A stretch of 64,000 bases of DNA from Muribaculaceae bacterium Zag1 (GTDB lineage: Bacteria > Bacteroidota > Bacteroidia > Bacteroidales > Muribaculaceae), in contig NWBJ01000045.1 in assembly GCA_002633115.1 (NCBI GenBank), positions 23,739 through 87,738 of the forward strand, read 5' to 3'. Positions 11,632 through 21,440 of this stretch are shown here, in pieces. The translations under genes were made by a program, and so were the position numbers. The notes under the pieces are model-generated. The model had not been told where the DNA came from, did no database searches, and saw only the letters and a list, made by a program, of their open reading frames with translations. How positions within the stretch are numbered: the stretch's first letter is position 1; every line of letters begins with the position of its first letter.

Positions 11632-14628
11632 ATGAAGAAACTGTTTCTTGTGTTCTTTGCGCTCATAGGAATGATGGCGCAAGGACAAGACCAAATCACC
11701 ACAGCCTATGCAATCAGATTTTACTCACCATCGACCGAGGAACAAGCCTTGGTAAAATTCTCAGTCACCGACCCGGGCACCATCACCGAAGTAATGGCGC
11801 TGCCTAACGGCATGTACACCCGAGGCGCCGCTTGCTACCAAGGCAAATACTACATAATCCAAAGCGATGACGGCATGGTCCCCTACTCGCTCTGGACCCT
11901 TGATATCACTACCAAGCAAACCACCAAGATCGCCGACTATACCACTCGCGACCGCGAGAGCGCCCTTATCATCATGGATATGACCTGCGACCCCAGCACC
12001 GGCGCACTCTATTGCTGGGCATTTGACCTTGACGGCGACCCGGATTTCTCTGACGATGAGGAGGTTGACATTCCCTTTGGCCTTTTCCTGATTGACACCG
12101 CTACTGGCGCTGTCACACTGATAGGATACGAAGAGGATGCCCAAGTGGTTGGCTCGGCCATCAACGAGGCTGGCGAGATGGTAGCCATCGATGCCCTCGG
12201 CAACCTGTGGCAAGTCGACATCATCACTGGCCAAATGGATAAATTGATTGGTCGCGTGGCTACTACCTCATCGCTATTGCAATCAATGGCTTACGACTAC
12301 AATACCGGCTATCTCTACTGGGCCGGTGTGGTAGAGAGCAACGTGGATTTGGTGCCTGATGACCCCTTCCTCGGCAGAATCGAAGTGAAAAAGGCATCGC
12401 TGACTTACGACTATATCGGCGCTTTTGAGGATCATCAAGAGCTAATCGGCCTCTACATCGACCCCGAAACCGTGTCGGCTTACGCGCCCCAAGCACCCAC
12501 CGAGGTTGCAGTAACTCCCGGCGAGCATGGCGCACAAACCGCTACAATCACTTGGCAGAATCCGGGCAAGACCATGAACAACCTGCCCCTCAGCGGCGCT
12601 GTCACTGCCAATATCTACCGCGATGGTCAGCTGATTGCCGAAACCATGGGCGGAAGTTATGAGTATAAGGAATACACCGATACCGAGGTACCCGACGGAC
12701 TGCATCTCTACAGCGTGAAATGCGCCAACGACTACGGCGAGGGCTATGCCACCTACGCCGAAGAGACATATATCGGCAACGACGTGCCTGGCGCTCCGGG
12801 CGATATCCAGGCTGAAAAAGAATTAAACATGTATGATGTCTGTCTGAGCTGGGAGGCCCCGACCATGGGCGAGCATAATGGCTGGTTTGACACCGAGACC
12901 CTGTGCTACAACGTGGTACGCCACCCCGACGAAGTGGTTATTGCCACCGACCTCAAGGAGACATCGCTCGTTGATACCTCAATCACCGAATTGGCTGGCT
13001 ACAGCTACACTATTACCGCTATCAATAGCAAGGGCGAAGGCGGAGCTGCTACAAGCGACATTGTGGTATCAGGTCCGGCTCTCGAGCTGCCTTACTATTG
13101 CGATTTCTCGACCGAGGCCGAAGCTAACCTGTGGACAGTCAAGGATTGGGACGGCGATGGCCAAACCTGGACTCGCGACTGCTTCACCTCAATCGACCAA
13201 TGGTATATGCGCTACGTGCCTGACTATGAGATTGACCCGGCTAAATCGGCCGATGACGAACTGATTTCGCCCCCATTCCAAGTCGAAATGGGCAAGAAAT
13301 ACATGGTGAAATATCAGCTCAGACTCTATGGGACAATGTTCCCCTACAGCTACTCGATAGGCTACAAGATTGGGGAGATGACTGACGACTTGCCACAAGT
13401 GATTGAGCAATATACCAATGTCACTGATACCTCGCTGCAATTTGTTGAGCATTATGTGAAATTCATAGCCACTGGCACCGGTGCTTGCAAGGCATATTTC
13501 ACCACTCTCAACTTGTCGATGGCCAATATCACCAATGTCAGCATCGAGGAGGTTACCGACTATGACTTAGCTGCCACCAATCTGGCTTGCGACCCAGTGG
13601 GCATGGTGGGCGTAGCTATGCCGACCGAGGTGACTGTCACCAACTACGGCGACAAGGATATCAGCACATTCTCAGTTGAGCTGCGCGAGGCTGAATCAAA
13701 CGTGCTGCTCGCATCGCAGACTTTCAGCCAGTCGATACCCACGCAGCAGAGCGTGACAGTGACTCTCGACCTTACGCCCACAACCGAGGGCGACTTGGCA
13801 TTCTACGCTACAGCCGTTATCGATGGTGACCAGAATAATGAGAATGATGCGAGCCCGATCGTAGAAATCAACGTATTGCCTGCTGGCCAATGGATCAACG
13901 TGGGCAGCGGCACGACCGAACAAATCATCGTGCCATTCCACCTGTATCGCCCATACAGCACCACCCAGACCCTGTACACAGCCAAATCGCTTGGCGACAA
14001 GACTGGCGAGATTGCTGGCATTAAGTTCTACTACACCGTCTACGCCAATCGCGCAGTCGATGACTTCTATGCCAGAATCTATCTAAGCGAGACTATGGAA
14101 TCGCAACTCAGCGAGAACCCCATCGACCTGGAGCAGATGACCTGCGTATTCGAGGGTTTGGTGACTGTCGACTCTTACGCCTCGGTGATGGCATTTATGT
14201 TTGATGAGAGCTATCAATGGCAGGGAGGCAACCTGCTTGTGGTTTGCCAGCAGGAGAATCCCGGAGGCAGTACCAACCTGCGCTGGCTTGGCACATACTC
14301 GTCGGGCGGACCCCAATACACTGCCTACAGCAGCGGCTCGACCCCCTACGATGGAGGCACATTTACCACAATGTCAGACCTGCCCAATGCATCATTCTAT
14401 CTGCCTGACACTGGCGGCATCGCCGACCTGGAGATGGAGGGCATCAAGGTGGGTGCCTCGTCGATTACTGGCCCCTGGAGTCGAGCACAGCTGTATTCGC
14501 TGTCGGGCATAGCCCTGCGCAGCAGCAACGATGCCATCGAAATCAGCGGCCTGCCAGCCGGCCTGTATATCCTGCGCTTTACCACCACCGATGGCCGCAC
14601 CCTCACAGCCAAGCTGCCAATCAATTAA
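11632..14628 (+). CDS. Large secreted FN3-containing protein with T9SS-type tail
   Basis: Signal peptide MKKLFLVFFALIGMMAQGQ; FN3-like APTEVAVTPGEHGAQTATITWQNP; tail GLPAGLYILRFTTTDGRTLTAKLPIN. Confidence 0.8.
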   Translation: MKKLFLVFFALIGMMAQGQDQITTAYAIRFYSPSTEEQALVKFSVTDPGTITEVMALPNGMYTRGAACYQGKYYIIQSDDGMVPYSLWTLDITTKQTTKIADYTTRDRESALIIMDMTCDPSTGALYCWAFDLDGDPDFSDDEEVDIPFGLFLIDTATGAVTLIGYEEDAQVVGSAINEAGEMVAIDALGNLWQVDIITGQMDKLIGRVATTSSLLQSMAYDYNTGYLYWAGVVESNVDLVPDDPFLGRIEVKKASLTYDYIGAFEDHQELIGLYIDPETVSAYAPQAPTEVAVTPGEHGAQTATITWQNPGKTMNNLPLSGAVTANIYRDGQLIAETMGGSYEYKEYTDTEVPDGLHLYSVKCANDYGEGYATYAEETYIGNDVPGAPGDIQAEKELNMYDVCLSWEAPTMGEHNGWFDTETLCYNVVRHPDEVVIATDLKETSLVDTSITELAGYSYTITAINSKGEGGAATSDIVVSGPALELPYYCDFSTEAEANLWTVKDWDGDGQTWTRDCFTSIDQWYMRYVPDYEIDPAKSADDELISPPFQVEMGKKYMVKYQLRLYGTMFPYSYSIGYKIGEMTDDLPQVIEQYTNVTDTSLQFVEHYVKFIATGTGACKAYFTTLNLSMANITNVSIEEVTDYDLAATNLACDPVGMVGVAMPTEVTVTNYGDKDISTFSVELREAESNVLLASQTFSQSIPTQQSVTVTLDLTPTTEGDLAFYATAVIDGDQNNENDASPIVEINVLPAGQWINVGSGTTEQIIVPFHLYRPYSTTQTLYTAKSLGDKTGEIAGIKFYYTVYANRAVDDFYARIYLSETMESQLSENPIDLEQMTCVFEGLVTVDSYASVMAFMFDESYQWQGGNLLVVCQQENPGGSTNLRWLGTYSSGGPQYTAYSSGSTPYDGGTFTTMSDLPNASFYLPDTGGIADLEMEGIKVGASSITGPWSRAQLYSLSGIALRSSNDAIEISGLPAGLYILRFTTTDGRTLTAKLPIN

Positions 14629-14634
14629 TCAAAA

Positions 14635-14709
14635 ATAGGAATCCTAGGCGACCTAGGATTCCTATAATGCTATCAAAAATAGGAATCCTAGGCGACCTAG
14701 GATTCCTAT
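14635..14709. terminator. Two direct copies of a perfect hairpin (ATAGGAATCCTAGG-CGA-CCTAGGATTCCTAT)
   Basis: Stems 14635-14665 and 14679-14709, offset 44 bp, between convergent genes. Confidence 0.7.
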
Positions 14710-14724
14710 TATGCTATGTCTGGG

Positions 14725-14836
14725 CCCCAACTTTGCGCCTTTGCTCCTTTGCCCCTTTGTCGGGGCCAATTTGCTCCAAGCTGGTTTGTCGGGGCCTGTT
14801 TGCTCCAAGCTGGTTTGTCGGGGCCAGTTTGCTATT
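14725..14836. repeat. 29-bp tandem repeat TTTGCTCCAAGCTGGTTTGTCGGGGCCWG with degenerate flanks
   Basis: Two full units plus partial units abutting the stop of the M16 peptidase. Confidence 0.75.
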
Positions 14837-16073
14837 TCTGGGGTCTGATTATTACCACAGCGGGGCTGTGGTCGATAAAGATGCGCTGGGCGGCATCGGC
14901 GATGTCTTGCAGGGTGAGCTGCCGATAGAGAGGCACATTGTTGTTGATGTCCTCGCCATGGTATAGGGCAGTCGCCAGATTCTGCGCCCGATTGATGAGG
15001 CCAACATTGTCAAATGTGAATGTGCTCTCATATCGATTCTTGGTGCGCAGCAGCTCATAATCGCTCACATCGCCCGGCTGCGCCAGCAGTTTGGCCTGGG
15101 CTATCATCATATCGATGGCGCGGTCTACAGCCTCATCGGCCTCCTGCGCCACCTGAGCTGTAAGGATCAAGAATCCCGAGTGCTCTGAGCCGGAAATTGA
15201 GGCATCGGCCGTGGTAAACAGGTCAGTGCCCATCACCAAGCGCTGAAAGAATCTCGCGCTCTTGCCGGCGCTAAGGATATCCGTGATGGCATCGGCGGCG
15301 CGATACTGGTTGGTGCCGTAGGGATCCATGCGGTAGGCAATGGCCACAAGCGTCTGCGGCACATTGTCGTACACTACCTCGCGATGCGGCTCATTGAGCC
15401 ATGGGTCGTCGGTGAGGTGCCGCTTCTGTACCTCGCGGCGTGGTATCGGCCCGAACCACTTTTTGGCATACTCGTGCGCCTTGCCCTTGGTGATGTTGCC
15501 AACCACGGCGAGCGTGGCATTGTTGGGGGCATAGTGGCTGAAGAACCAACGGCGTACCTGCTCCTGCGTCACCTTGTCGATGTGGCTCGGGTCAACGCCT
15601 ATCACCGGCCAGCGGTAAGGATGGTTGGGATAGAGCAATGGTCTGAGCGTGTGCATCAGCATGCCGTAGGGGCGATTGAGGCACACTTGCTTAAACTCCT
15701 CGATCACCACATGGCGCTGCACCTCGAGGGCCTTGTCGCTGAATGCCAAGCCGAGCATGCGGTCGCTCTCGAGATAGAATGCAGTCTCGGCATTCTGCGC
15801 CGGCAGAATGTCGTAAAACACGGTGAAATCGTTGCTCGTAGCGGCATTGTTGGTGCCACCGGCCAACTCAAGCGTGGCATCAAAATGCGGCACATTGACC
15901 GAACCGCCAAACATCAAATGCTCAAACAGATGAGCGATGCCGGTGCTGTCAGGGCTCTCATCGCGCGCCCCGGTGTCGTAAAGCACGCACAGGGCTACCA
16001 TAGCCGACTGCGGGTCGTAGTTGCTTACGACCCGCAGTCCGTTGTCAAGTTCAAATGTCTCGTAGGGTATCAT
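14832..16073 (-). CDS. M16 family zinc metallopeptidase
   Basis: GIAHLFEHLMFGG (HxxEH) motif. Confidence 0.93.
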   Translation of the reverse strand: MIPYETFELDNGLRVVSNYDPQSAMVALCVLYDTGARDESPDSTGIAHLFEHLMFGGSVNVPHFDATLELAGGTNNAATSNDFTVFYDILPAQNAETAFYLESDRMLGLAFSDKALEVQRHVVIEEFKQVCLNRPYGMLMHTLRPLLYPNHPYRWPVIGVDPSHIDKVTQEQVRRWFFSHYAPNNATLAVVGNITKGKAHEYAKKWFGPIPRREVQKRHLTDDPWLNEPHREVVYDNVPQTLVAIAYRMDPYGTNQYRAADAITDILSAGKSARFFQRLVMGTDLFTTADASISGSEHSGFLILTAQVAQEADEAVDRAIDMMIAQAKLLAQPGDVSDYELLRTKNRYESTFTFDNVGLINRAQNLATALYHGEDINNNVPLYRQLTLQDIADAAQRIFIDHSPAVVIIRPQK

Positions 16074-16927
16074 TCCACTACCTTCATGCTGAGGATGCGA
16101 ATGTCTTCTTTAGGCCGGTCTTGCGAATCGGTCTTTGCTTTTTCTATCTTCTCAATCGTGTCCATGCCCGAGATAACCTCGCCATACACTGTGTATTGGC
16201 CGTCGAGGTGGGGCGCGCCGCCTACGGTGCTGTACACCTTGACTTGCTCCTCGGTCATCGGACCCTCGCCAGCGGCAACCTTAGCCTCGGCTTTCTGCAC
16301 CAGCTCTTCTTGCAGAGCTTGCAGCCCGGCGCGGTCGCCAGCCTGTTGCATCTGGCGTATGCGCGGCATATCGGCATCGGCCAGCTGCTGGAAAGCCATC
16401 TGCAGCTGCATATTCTTGAGTTCATCGCCAGTGAATGTGCGCCCGGTCACTACATAGAATTGCGAACCCGACGAGCGGCGCTCGGGATTGACATTGTCGC
16501 CAGTGCGAGCGGCAGCGAGAGCTCCGCGCTTGTGGAAATGCTTGGGATATTTGATTTCGGCCGGCAGGGTGTAGCCGAGGTCGCCATTGCCAAGCATCTG
16601 CCCGGGACGCGCTTTCTTTGAATCCGGGTCGCCGCCTTGCACCATGAATTGGTCAATCACGCGGTGGAATAGCAGGCTGTCGTAGAAATTCTGGGTTACC
16701 AGCTTGAGGAAATTGTCACGGTGGATAGGAGTGTCGCCGTAGAGCAGCACGGTGAAGTCGCCCACGGTGGTCTTTACCTCCACTTTTACTGAAGTGGTGT
16801 CTGTTTCCATTTCGTTGAGGGATGGTTGGTTTTCTGAATCGGCTTGGTTGGCGTCTTTGTTGGCCGACGAAGAGCAAGCAGCGAGGCCAAAGGCCAAAGC
16901 GGCCAGTAGAAGGGCTTTCTTGATCAT
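16070..16927 (-). CDS. Cyclophilin-type peptidyl-prolyl isomerase lipoprotein
   Basis: Lipobox AFGLAAC; FHRVIDQFMVQGGDP; GSQFYVVTGRTFTGDEL. Confidence 0.92.
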   Translation of the reverse strand: MIKKALLLAALAFGLAACSSSANKDANQADSENQPSLNEMETDTTSVKVEVKTTVGDFTVLLYGDTPIHRDNFLKLVTQNFYDSLLFHRVIDQFMVQGGDPDSKKARPGQMLGNGDLGYTLPAEIKYPKHFHKRGALAAARTGDNVNPERRSSGSQFYVVTGRTFTGDELKNMQLQMAFQQLADADMPRIRQMQQAGDRAGLQALQEELVQKAEAKVAAGEGPMTEEQVKVYSTVGGAPHLDGQYTVYGEVISGMDTIEKIEKAKTDSQDRPKEDIRILSMKVVE

Positions 16928-17301
16928 ATAGGATTGTTGGGATAAAGCCGCTTGTAGATACGGCGGAAGTTGTTGTCAGTGGTTATGAGCTCATCGGCAC
17001 GCTCTTCGTAGTTGGGGCCGTAGATGTTTTGCAAGATGTCGCCAATGTAGCGGTGCTCGCGGTCGCGGTCGATGGTCGAGGCCACCAGGGCGCGTATCTG
17101 TTTTTGGAATTTCTTAGGGTCGATTGCGTGGAGATAGCGGGCGGCGCTGGCGAGGAACTGGCCATTGAGGTCGGCGCGGGCCATGTTGTCAATCACGTAA
17201 TCTATTTCATCAAGACCGCTCTCGATGTTATTGGCAATGTATTCATAAGACTTGAGGCCGTCAACATCGGCCGCCAATGTCTTTTTTTCTTCTTCAGTCA
17301 T
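16924..17301 (-). CDS. Conserved hypothetical protein
   Basis: 4-bp overlap with the PPIase gene (operon); no family recognised with certainty. Confidence 0.75.
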   Translation of the reverse strand: MTEEEKKTLAADVDGLKSYEYIANNIESGLDEIDYVIDNMARADLNGQFLASAARYLHAIDPKKFQKQIRALVASTIDRDREHRYIGDILQNIYGPNYEERADELITTDNNFRRIYKRLYPNNPI

Positions 17302-17368
17302 AGTCTTAAATTTCTGTGAGAAATTTCTTTGGGCACAAATGTAAGGAATTTTTTCGTAATTACCAAAT

Positions 17369-17404
17369 AAAAAGAGCCTTTGCTCATGCGCAAAGGCTCT
17401 TTTT
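17369..17404. terminator. Bidirectional Rho-independent terminator
   Basis: aaaagagcctttgctcatgcgcaaaggctctttt. Confidence 0.85.
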
Positions 17405-17446
17405 CTGTATGGAGCTTAGATAGCTTCTGAGGGATGGTCCCGAATA

Positions 17447-17647
17447 TTATTCGGCGACTACGTCTTCTTCGCCAACCACGAGAGTGGAATCAGCATTGAG
17501 GCTGTCGAGCTCAACGGCTGCGTTCTCCTCCACGATCTCAGCTGCGGGAGCTTCTTCAACAGCAGCTTCCTGAGCCTTCTCCTTGTTGCCACAAGCAACG
17601 AGGCAAGCAGCGAAAGCAACGGCTACGAGATAAACTAACTTTTTCAT
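17447..17647 (-). CDS. Small acidic putative lipoprotein
   Basis: MKKLVYLVAVAFAACLVACGNKEKAQEAAVEEAPAAE with a lipobox-like LVAC. Confidence 0.75.
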   Translation of the reverse strand: MKKLVYLVAVAFAACLVACGNKEKAQEAAVEEAPAAEIVEENAAVELDSLNADSTLVVGEEDVVAE

Positions 17648-17857
17648 TTCGTAAACTTGTAAATGTTAAACAAATATTTTATTTAGCTTCAAAAACGTTG
17701 CAAATTTACTGCTTTTTTCTGACCTGACAAAAAATTTTTCCGAAAAAATGACATTATCGATTAAACCTTTTTATAATGCTTTAGTTTTCAGATATTTATA
17801 AGCCTAAGCACCACACGGTGCTTAGGCTTATAGTCAGGCTAGAACGGTGAATGAATG

Positions 17858-20026
17858 TCAACGTATGCGGGTCTTTACGCCATTGATGATGTAAATGCCC
17901 GGGGTGAGGCGCGATGCGTCGGTGCCGCAATCGATGCCCTGCAGGTTGTAGATATGGCCATTGAGAGTGTCAACAGCGGCCGAGCGGATAGCCGACGACT
18001 TTATGATTGACTCCTCGCTGTAGCTTACGCCCATGAATACCAAGTCGCCATAGGTGTCTTTGATTGGGAAGCCTTGCACATACCATGTGCCAGCCGGCAC
18101 TGAGCAATACTGGGTGTCAAGTTCTATCTCATCGCCATTGGCATCAGTGAGGACTACGCTGTACCAGCCTTGTTCCTCTGACTCAACCTGCTGCAGCTCG
18201 CAGTAGGAATAGAGAGGCTCTGAGGCCAAATCGGCGATATTGGCCACTGCTATGGGCTCGATAGTGCCTACATTCTCAGTCGATTCGCCAAATGCCTCAA
18301 ACGGAACATAGTAGACAGCGGTATCATCATACCATGATGCCGGATAGACTGTCACTGTAGCGCCAGCGGGAATCACATCGCCCATAGCATACTCGAGACC
18401 AGCCATGTACAGTGTGCCCTGTATGTCGTAGATGCGAGCGTATTCGTCGCCAGCCTTGACAAACATGTCGCGACCAGCCTCGATATTGGCATGGTAGATG
18501 ACGGTCATCGGGAAGTTGAATGTAGCCACTGAGTATGTGCCCAGCTCGTTAGCCTCGGCAAATGTCGAGCACTCGGTCACGGCTGTGATATAGACGCGAG
18601 CCATAGCCACACCCGAGAGGGTGCCATCCTCGCCTTGGGCGATAGCCTTGATGGTGACGCGGCCGTCGCCATAGACATTAAATTCGCCCACGTAGAGAGT
18701 AGATTCAATGGTTGGCTCAGAGCCATCGATGGTGTAATAAACCTTGCATCCCTCATCGGCAGTGATGGTGACAGGAGCGTAGTTGAGATAGTCAGTGTAC
18801 GGGTCAACATTGATTACGGGCAGAGCAACTGTAGAGTTGTAGATAAACTCGCTGACAATCACCCAATAGCCCGAGCCATAGAAGGCGCGAGCCAGGAATC
18901 CGCGCACATTGTACGGACCGCTGCCATCGGGATAGTCAACCATATAGTCGAGGGTCTGAGGATATAGCTCATTGCCCTCGGCATCCTCGATCATGTAAGT
19001 CGATGCATTGTAGTAGGTACCCTCGAGCAGCAGTGCGGCGTTGAGCAGCGAATCGTTGAGAGTAGCGAAGTCAGTCACCACGGTCGGCTCCGGCACTTCG
19101 TTGCCAGTCGATTCGACGGTCAGATCGCTCATGGGGAGCCAAGCCTCATTGTTTTCAAAGTCGTAATACTCAAGCTGCACTCCGGCGGCAATCATATCGC
19201 CAGCGTCAAAAGTGGCTGGGCCATTGACCATTGTCCACTCCTCGAGATAGAGCAGTCCCGGCTCGCCATCAGCAATCACATACAGGTTGGTATTCTCCTG
19301 GCCCACAACGAGCATAGGCGAGGTCATCAGCACGCGCACATCGCAATTGGCTGCTGCCTCGGTGAAGTTGGCCACCTCGGTGGGAGCGGTAATCACATAC
19401 TCGCGAGTGGTGACATTGGTCCATTGCTCATCGGTGTAGGTGGCGGCTTTGACGGTGCATGATTCTGAAATCACAAACGGCTCGGTGTATTCTGTCGATT
19501 CCAAAGTCGGGTCGGTGCCATCGAGAGTGTAGTAGGTAGTGCCCTCTACGCCAGCGATGGTAATGGTCTGTGCCTCATAGTAGGTGCCAGAGGCTGGCGA
19601 GATGGCGGGAGCGGTGTCATAGGTAATGGTCATCGATGACAGGTTGTACTGCATCACGCTGTTGTTAGTGAATACCACCTTGGCCACGCCGATTTCTGAG
19701 CAAGTGTTGCCATCCATCACACCGGCGCTCGGGCTGAAGGGCAGAGCATCGTCATCGGCCACGAATGTCACCTCCTGGATTGTGCCCACCGAGGTGTCGA
19801 CGGTGATGGTGTTGTAAGCATTGACGCGCAGCATGTTGTTGTAATAGCGCGGAGCGGTCATGTTCATTCCGGCTGAGAATGACACATTGACATCGCCGCT
19901 GGCGATGCGAGTGGCCTGAGTGCCGTCCTCAGCGCCTTGGGCGGTGAAGTCGACAGTGACTGTCTCGGCCAAAGCCATCGCGGGCAGCATAGCAGCCGCC
20001 AGTAAAGAGTAAAAAAGTTTTCTCAT
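17858..20026 (-). CDS. Secreted protein with chitobiase-like C-terminal (CHB_HEX_C) repeats, OB-like modules and T9SS-type tail
   Basis: PASGTYYEAQTITIAGVEGTTYYTLDGTDPTLESTEYTEPF; IYNLQGIDCGTDASRLTPGIYIINGVKTRIR. Confidence 0.8.
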   Translation of the reverse strand: MRKLFYSLLAAAMLPAMALAETVTVDFTAQGAEDGTQATRIASGDVNVSFSAGMNMTAPRYYNNMLRVNAYNTITVDTSVGTIQEVTFVADDDALPFSPSAGVMDGNTCSEIGVAKVVFTNNSVMQYNLSSMTITYDTAPAISPASGTYYEAQTITIAGVEGTTYYTLDGTDPTLESTEYTEPFVISESCTVKAATYTDEQWTNVTTREYVITAPTEVANFTEAAANCDVRVLMTSPMLVVGQENTNLYVIADGEPGLLYLEEWTMVNGPATFDAGDMIAAGVQLEYYDFENNEAWLPMSDLTVESTGNEVPEPTVVTDFATLNDSLLNAALLLEGTYYNASTYMIEDAEGNELYPQTLDYMVDYPDGSGPYNVRGFLARAFYGSGYWVIVSEFIYNSTVALPVINVDPYTDYLNYAPVTITADEGCKVYYTIDGSEPTIESTLYVGEFNVYGDGRVTIKAIAQGEDGTLSGVAMARVYITAVTECSTFAEANELGTYSVATFNFPMTVIYHANIEAGRDMFVKAGDEYARIYDIQGTLYMAGLEYAMGDVIPAGATVTVYPASWYDDTAVYYVPFEAFGESTENVGTIEPIAVANIADLASEPLYSYCELQQVESEEQGWYSVVLTDANGDEIELDTQYCSVPAGTWYVQGFPIKDTYGDLVFMGVSYSEESIIKSSAIRSAAVDTLNGHIYNLQGIDCGTDASRLTPGIYIINGVKTRIR

Positions 20027-20056
20027 AAACGGTATTTAATTATGTTTTTTCTTAAT

Positions 20057-20162
20057 AACCACGGATTACACGGATTACACGGATATATGGAATATGCAAG
20101 ATTATAGTTAATCGCTTGGGGTTGCACGGACTATGTTGATGGTATCCGTGTAATCCGTGGTT
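20057..20162. repeat. Paired inverted family B repeat
   Basis: aaccacggattacacggattacacggata ... tatccgtgtaatccgtggtt. Confidence 0.9.
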
Positions 20163-20174
20163 CTATTCAATGGG

Positions 20175-20936
20175 TTAGTTTCCTTGGTTGTAGACTGGGC
20201 GGATGGGCAGTCCCTCCACTCGCGGGCAAGCCATGAAGGGGAGCTCTGCTGTGCCAGTGCCGGCTACCACCGATGCGGTCTCAGTGTTCTCCTCGGCCTG
20301 GGCGCAATACATGATATATGCGCCCTCGATATTCATAGTGAAGCGCAACCCCGACCAATACATGCCGTATAGGCCCACCTCTTCGGCTTGGTCAGATGAG
20401 GTCTTGCGGCCAGCCAGCGGGAAGAATACGCTATTGCCATTCTCCGCAGTAAAGCGCACGCCATCGACATTGTTGAGGGTCTCAAATGTTGCAGTTGTGT
20501 TGAGCATCAGCTCCATCTGCTGAGCCGGGGTAGGCACTGCCCAACCCTCGCCATAAGCGGCTGTGGCTGCATCATAAGCCGGATCGCCTGAGATGTCGGA
20601 TGGCATCTCATCGAAATAATAGTCGCTATAATCATCCTCGGTGTATGCCTCGCCCTCGGGGTGAGGAGCTATCTCGCCCCAAGCATAGTAATATCCGCAG
20701 TCCTCCTCGGCATCTGCGCCCAGGTTGCACTGAGCCCACAGCAGACCCGAGGGAAGTCCCAGATCGACCAAAGTCGGAGTCGAGGCTGCGCTCTCCTCAA
20801 AAGTTACCACATCAATATCATTGACATCAATCTCGATGCGCGTTTGGTCGGTCTTGGTGATGACCATCTTGGTCTGAGCACTGACGGTGAGGCACATTGC
20901 CATCAAGGCGATGGCGCATAGCATTATCTTTTTCAT
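20175..20936 (-). CDS. Secreted protein with Fibrobacter-succinogenes-major-paralogous-like domain
   Basis: TLVDLGLPSGLLWAQCNLGADAEEDCGYYYAWGE. Confidence 0.75.
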   Translation of the reverse strand: MKKIMLCAIALMAMCLTVSAQTKMVITKTDQTRIEIDVNDIDVVTFEESAASTPTLVDLGLPSGLLWAQCNLGADAEEDCGYYYAWGEIAPHPEGEAYTEDDYSDYYFDEMPSDISGDPAYDAATAAYGEGWAVPTPAQQMELMLNTTATFETLNNVDGVRFTAENGNSVFFPLAGRKTSSDQAEEVGLYGMYWSGLRFTMNIEGAYIMYCAQAEENTETASVVAGTGTAELPFMACPRVEGLPIRPVYNQGN

Positions 20937-21424
20937 TTCTTCAGGATTTTTACAGTTTGGCGATTATTGACATTTAACAGATACACACCAGTGGGGAGGT
21001 CCTCAAGCGACACCTCCATGGTGGGCATCGATGTTCCCTTCTGGGCTGACAGCACAACAGCTCCGCTCATAGTGAAGAGGCGAGCGGTGACCGGCCCCTC
21101 AGCGGCGATTTCCACACGGTTGGGCGCTGTGAACCGGAAAGTGATATTCTGTACATCGGCCACTGGAGCCGCAATGCCGGCAGCCGGCGATTCAGAGAAA
21201 AAGTAAGACGCAATATCCGCGATGGGATAACTCACCTCTTCTTGTTGGGTCAAGATGAGTAGGGTGGATGCATCGGGGAAAATGAGCTCGGGCTGCGATG
21301 CGAAGGCATAGCTGTAGACCGCGCCATCGTTGAGCTTGAGGTTAAGATAAGCCAAGTCGGCCGCTCTGCCCCACAGGCATCCCAGCGCCAGGCATAGCAA
21401 GGAGATTATCAGATGTTTTTTCAT
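20933..21424 (-). CDS. Small secreted protein with T9SS-type tail
   Basis: Signal peptide; VTARLFTMSGAVVLSAQKG...DLPTGVYLLNVNNRQTVKILKK. Confidence 0.75.
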   Translation of the reverse strand: MKKHLIISLLCLALGCLWGRAADLAYLNLKLNDGAVYSYAFASQPELIFPDASTLLILTQQEEVSYPIADIASYFFSESPAAGIAAPVADVQNITFRFTAPNRVEIAAEGPVTARLFTMSGAVVLSAQKGTSMPTMEVSLEDLPTGVYLLNVNNRQTVKILKK

Positions 21425-21440
21425 ACCGGGGTTGGTTTTG

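Noticed and set aside
15384-16457. 357-aa plus-strand ORF
   Set aside because: Antisense to the M16 peptidase and cyclophilin genes, which have clear catalytic motifs.
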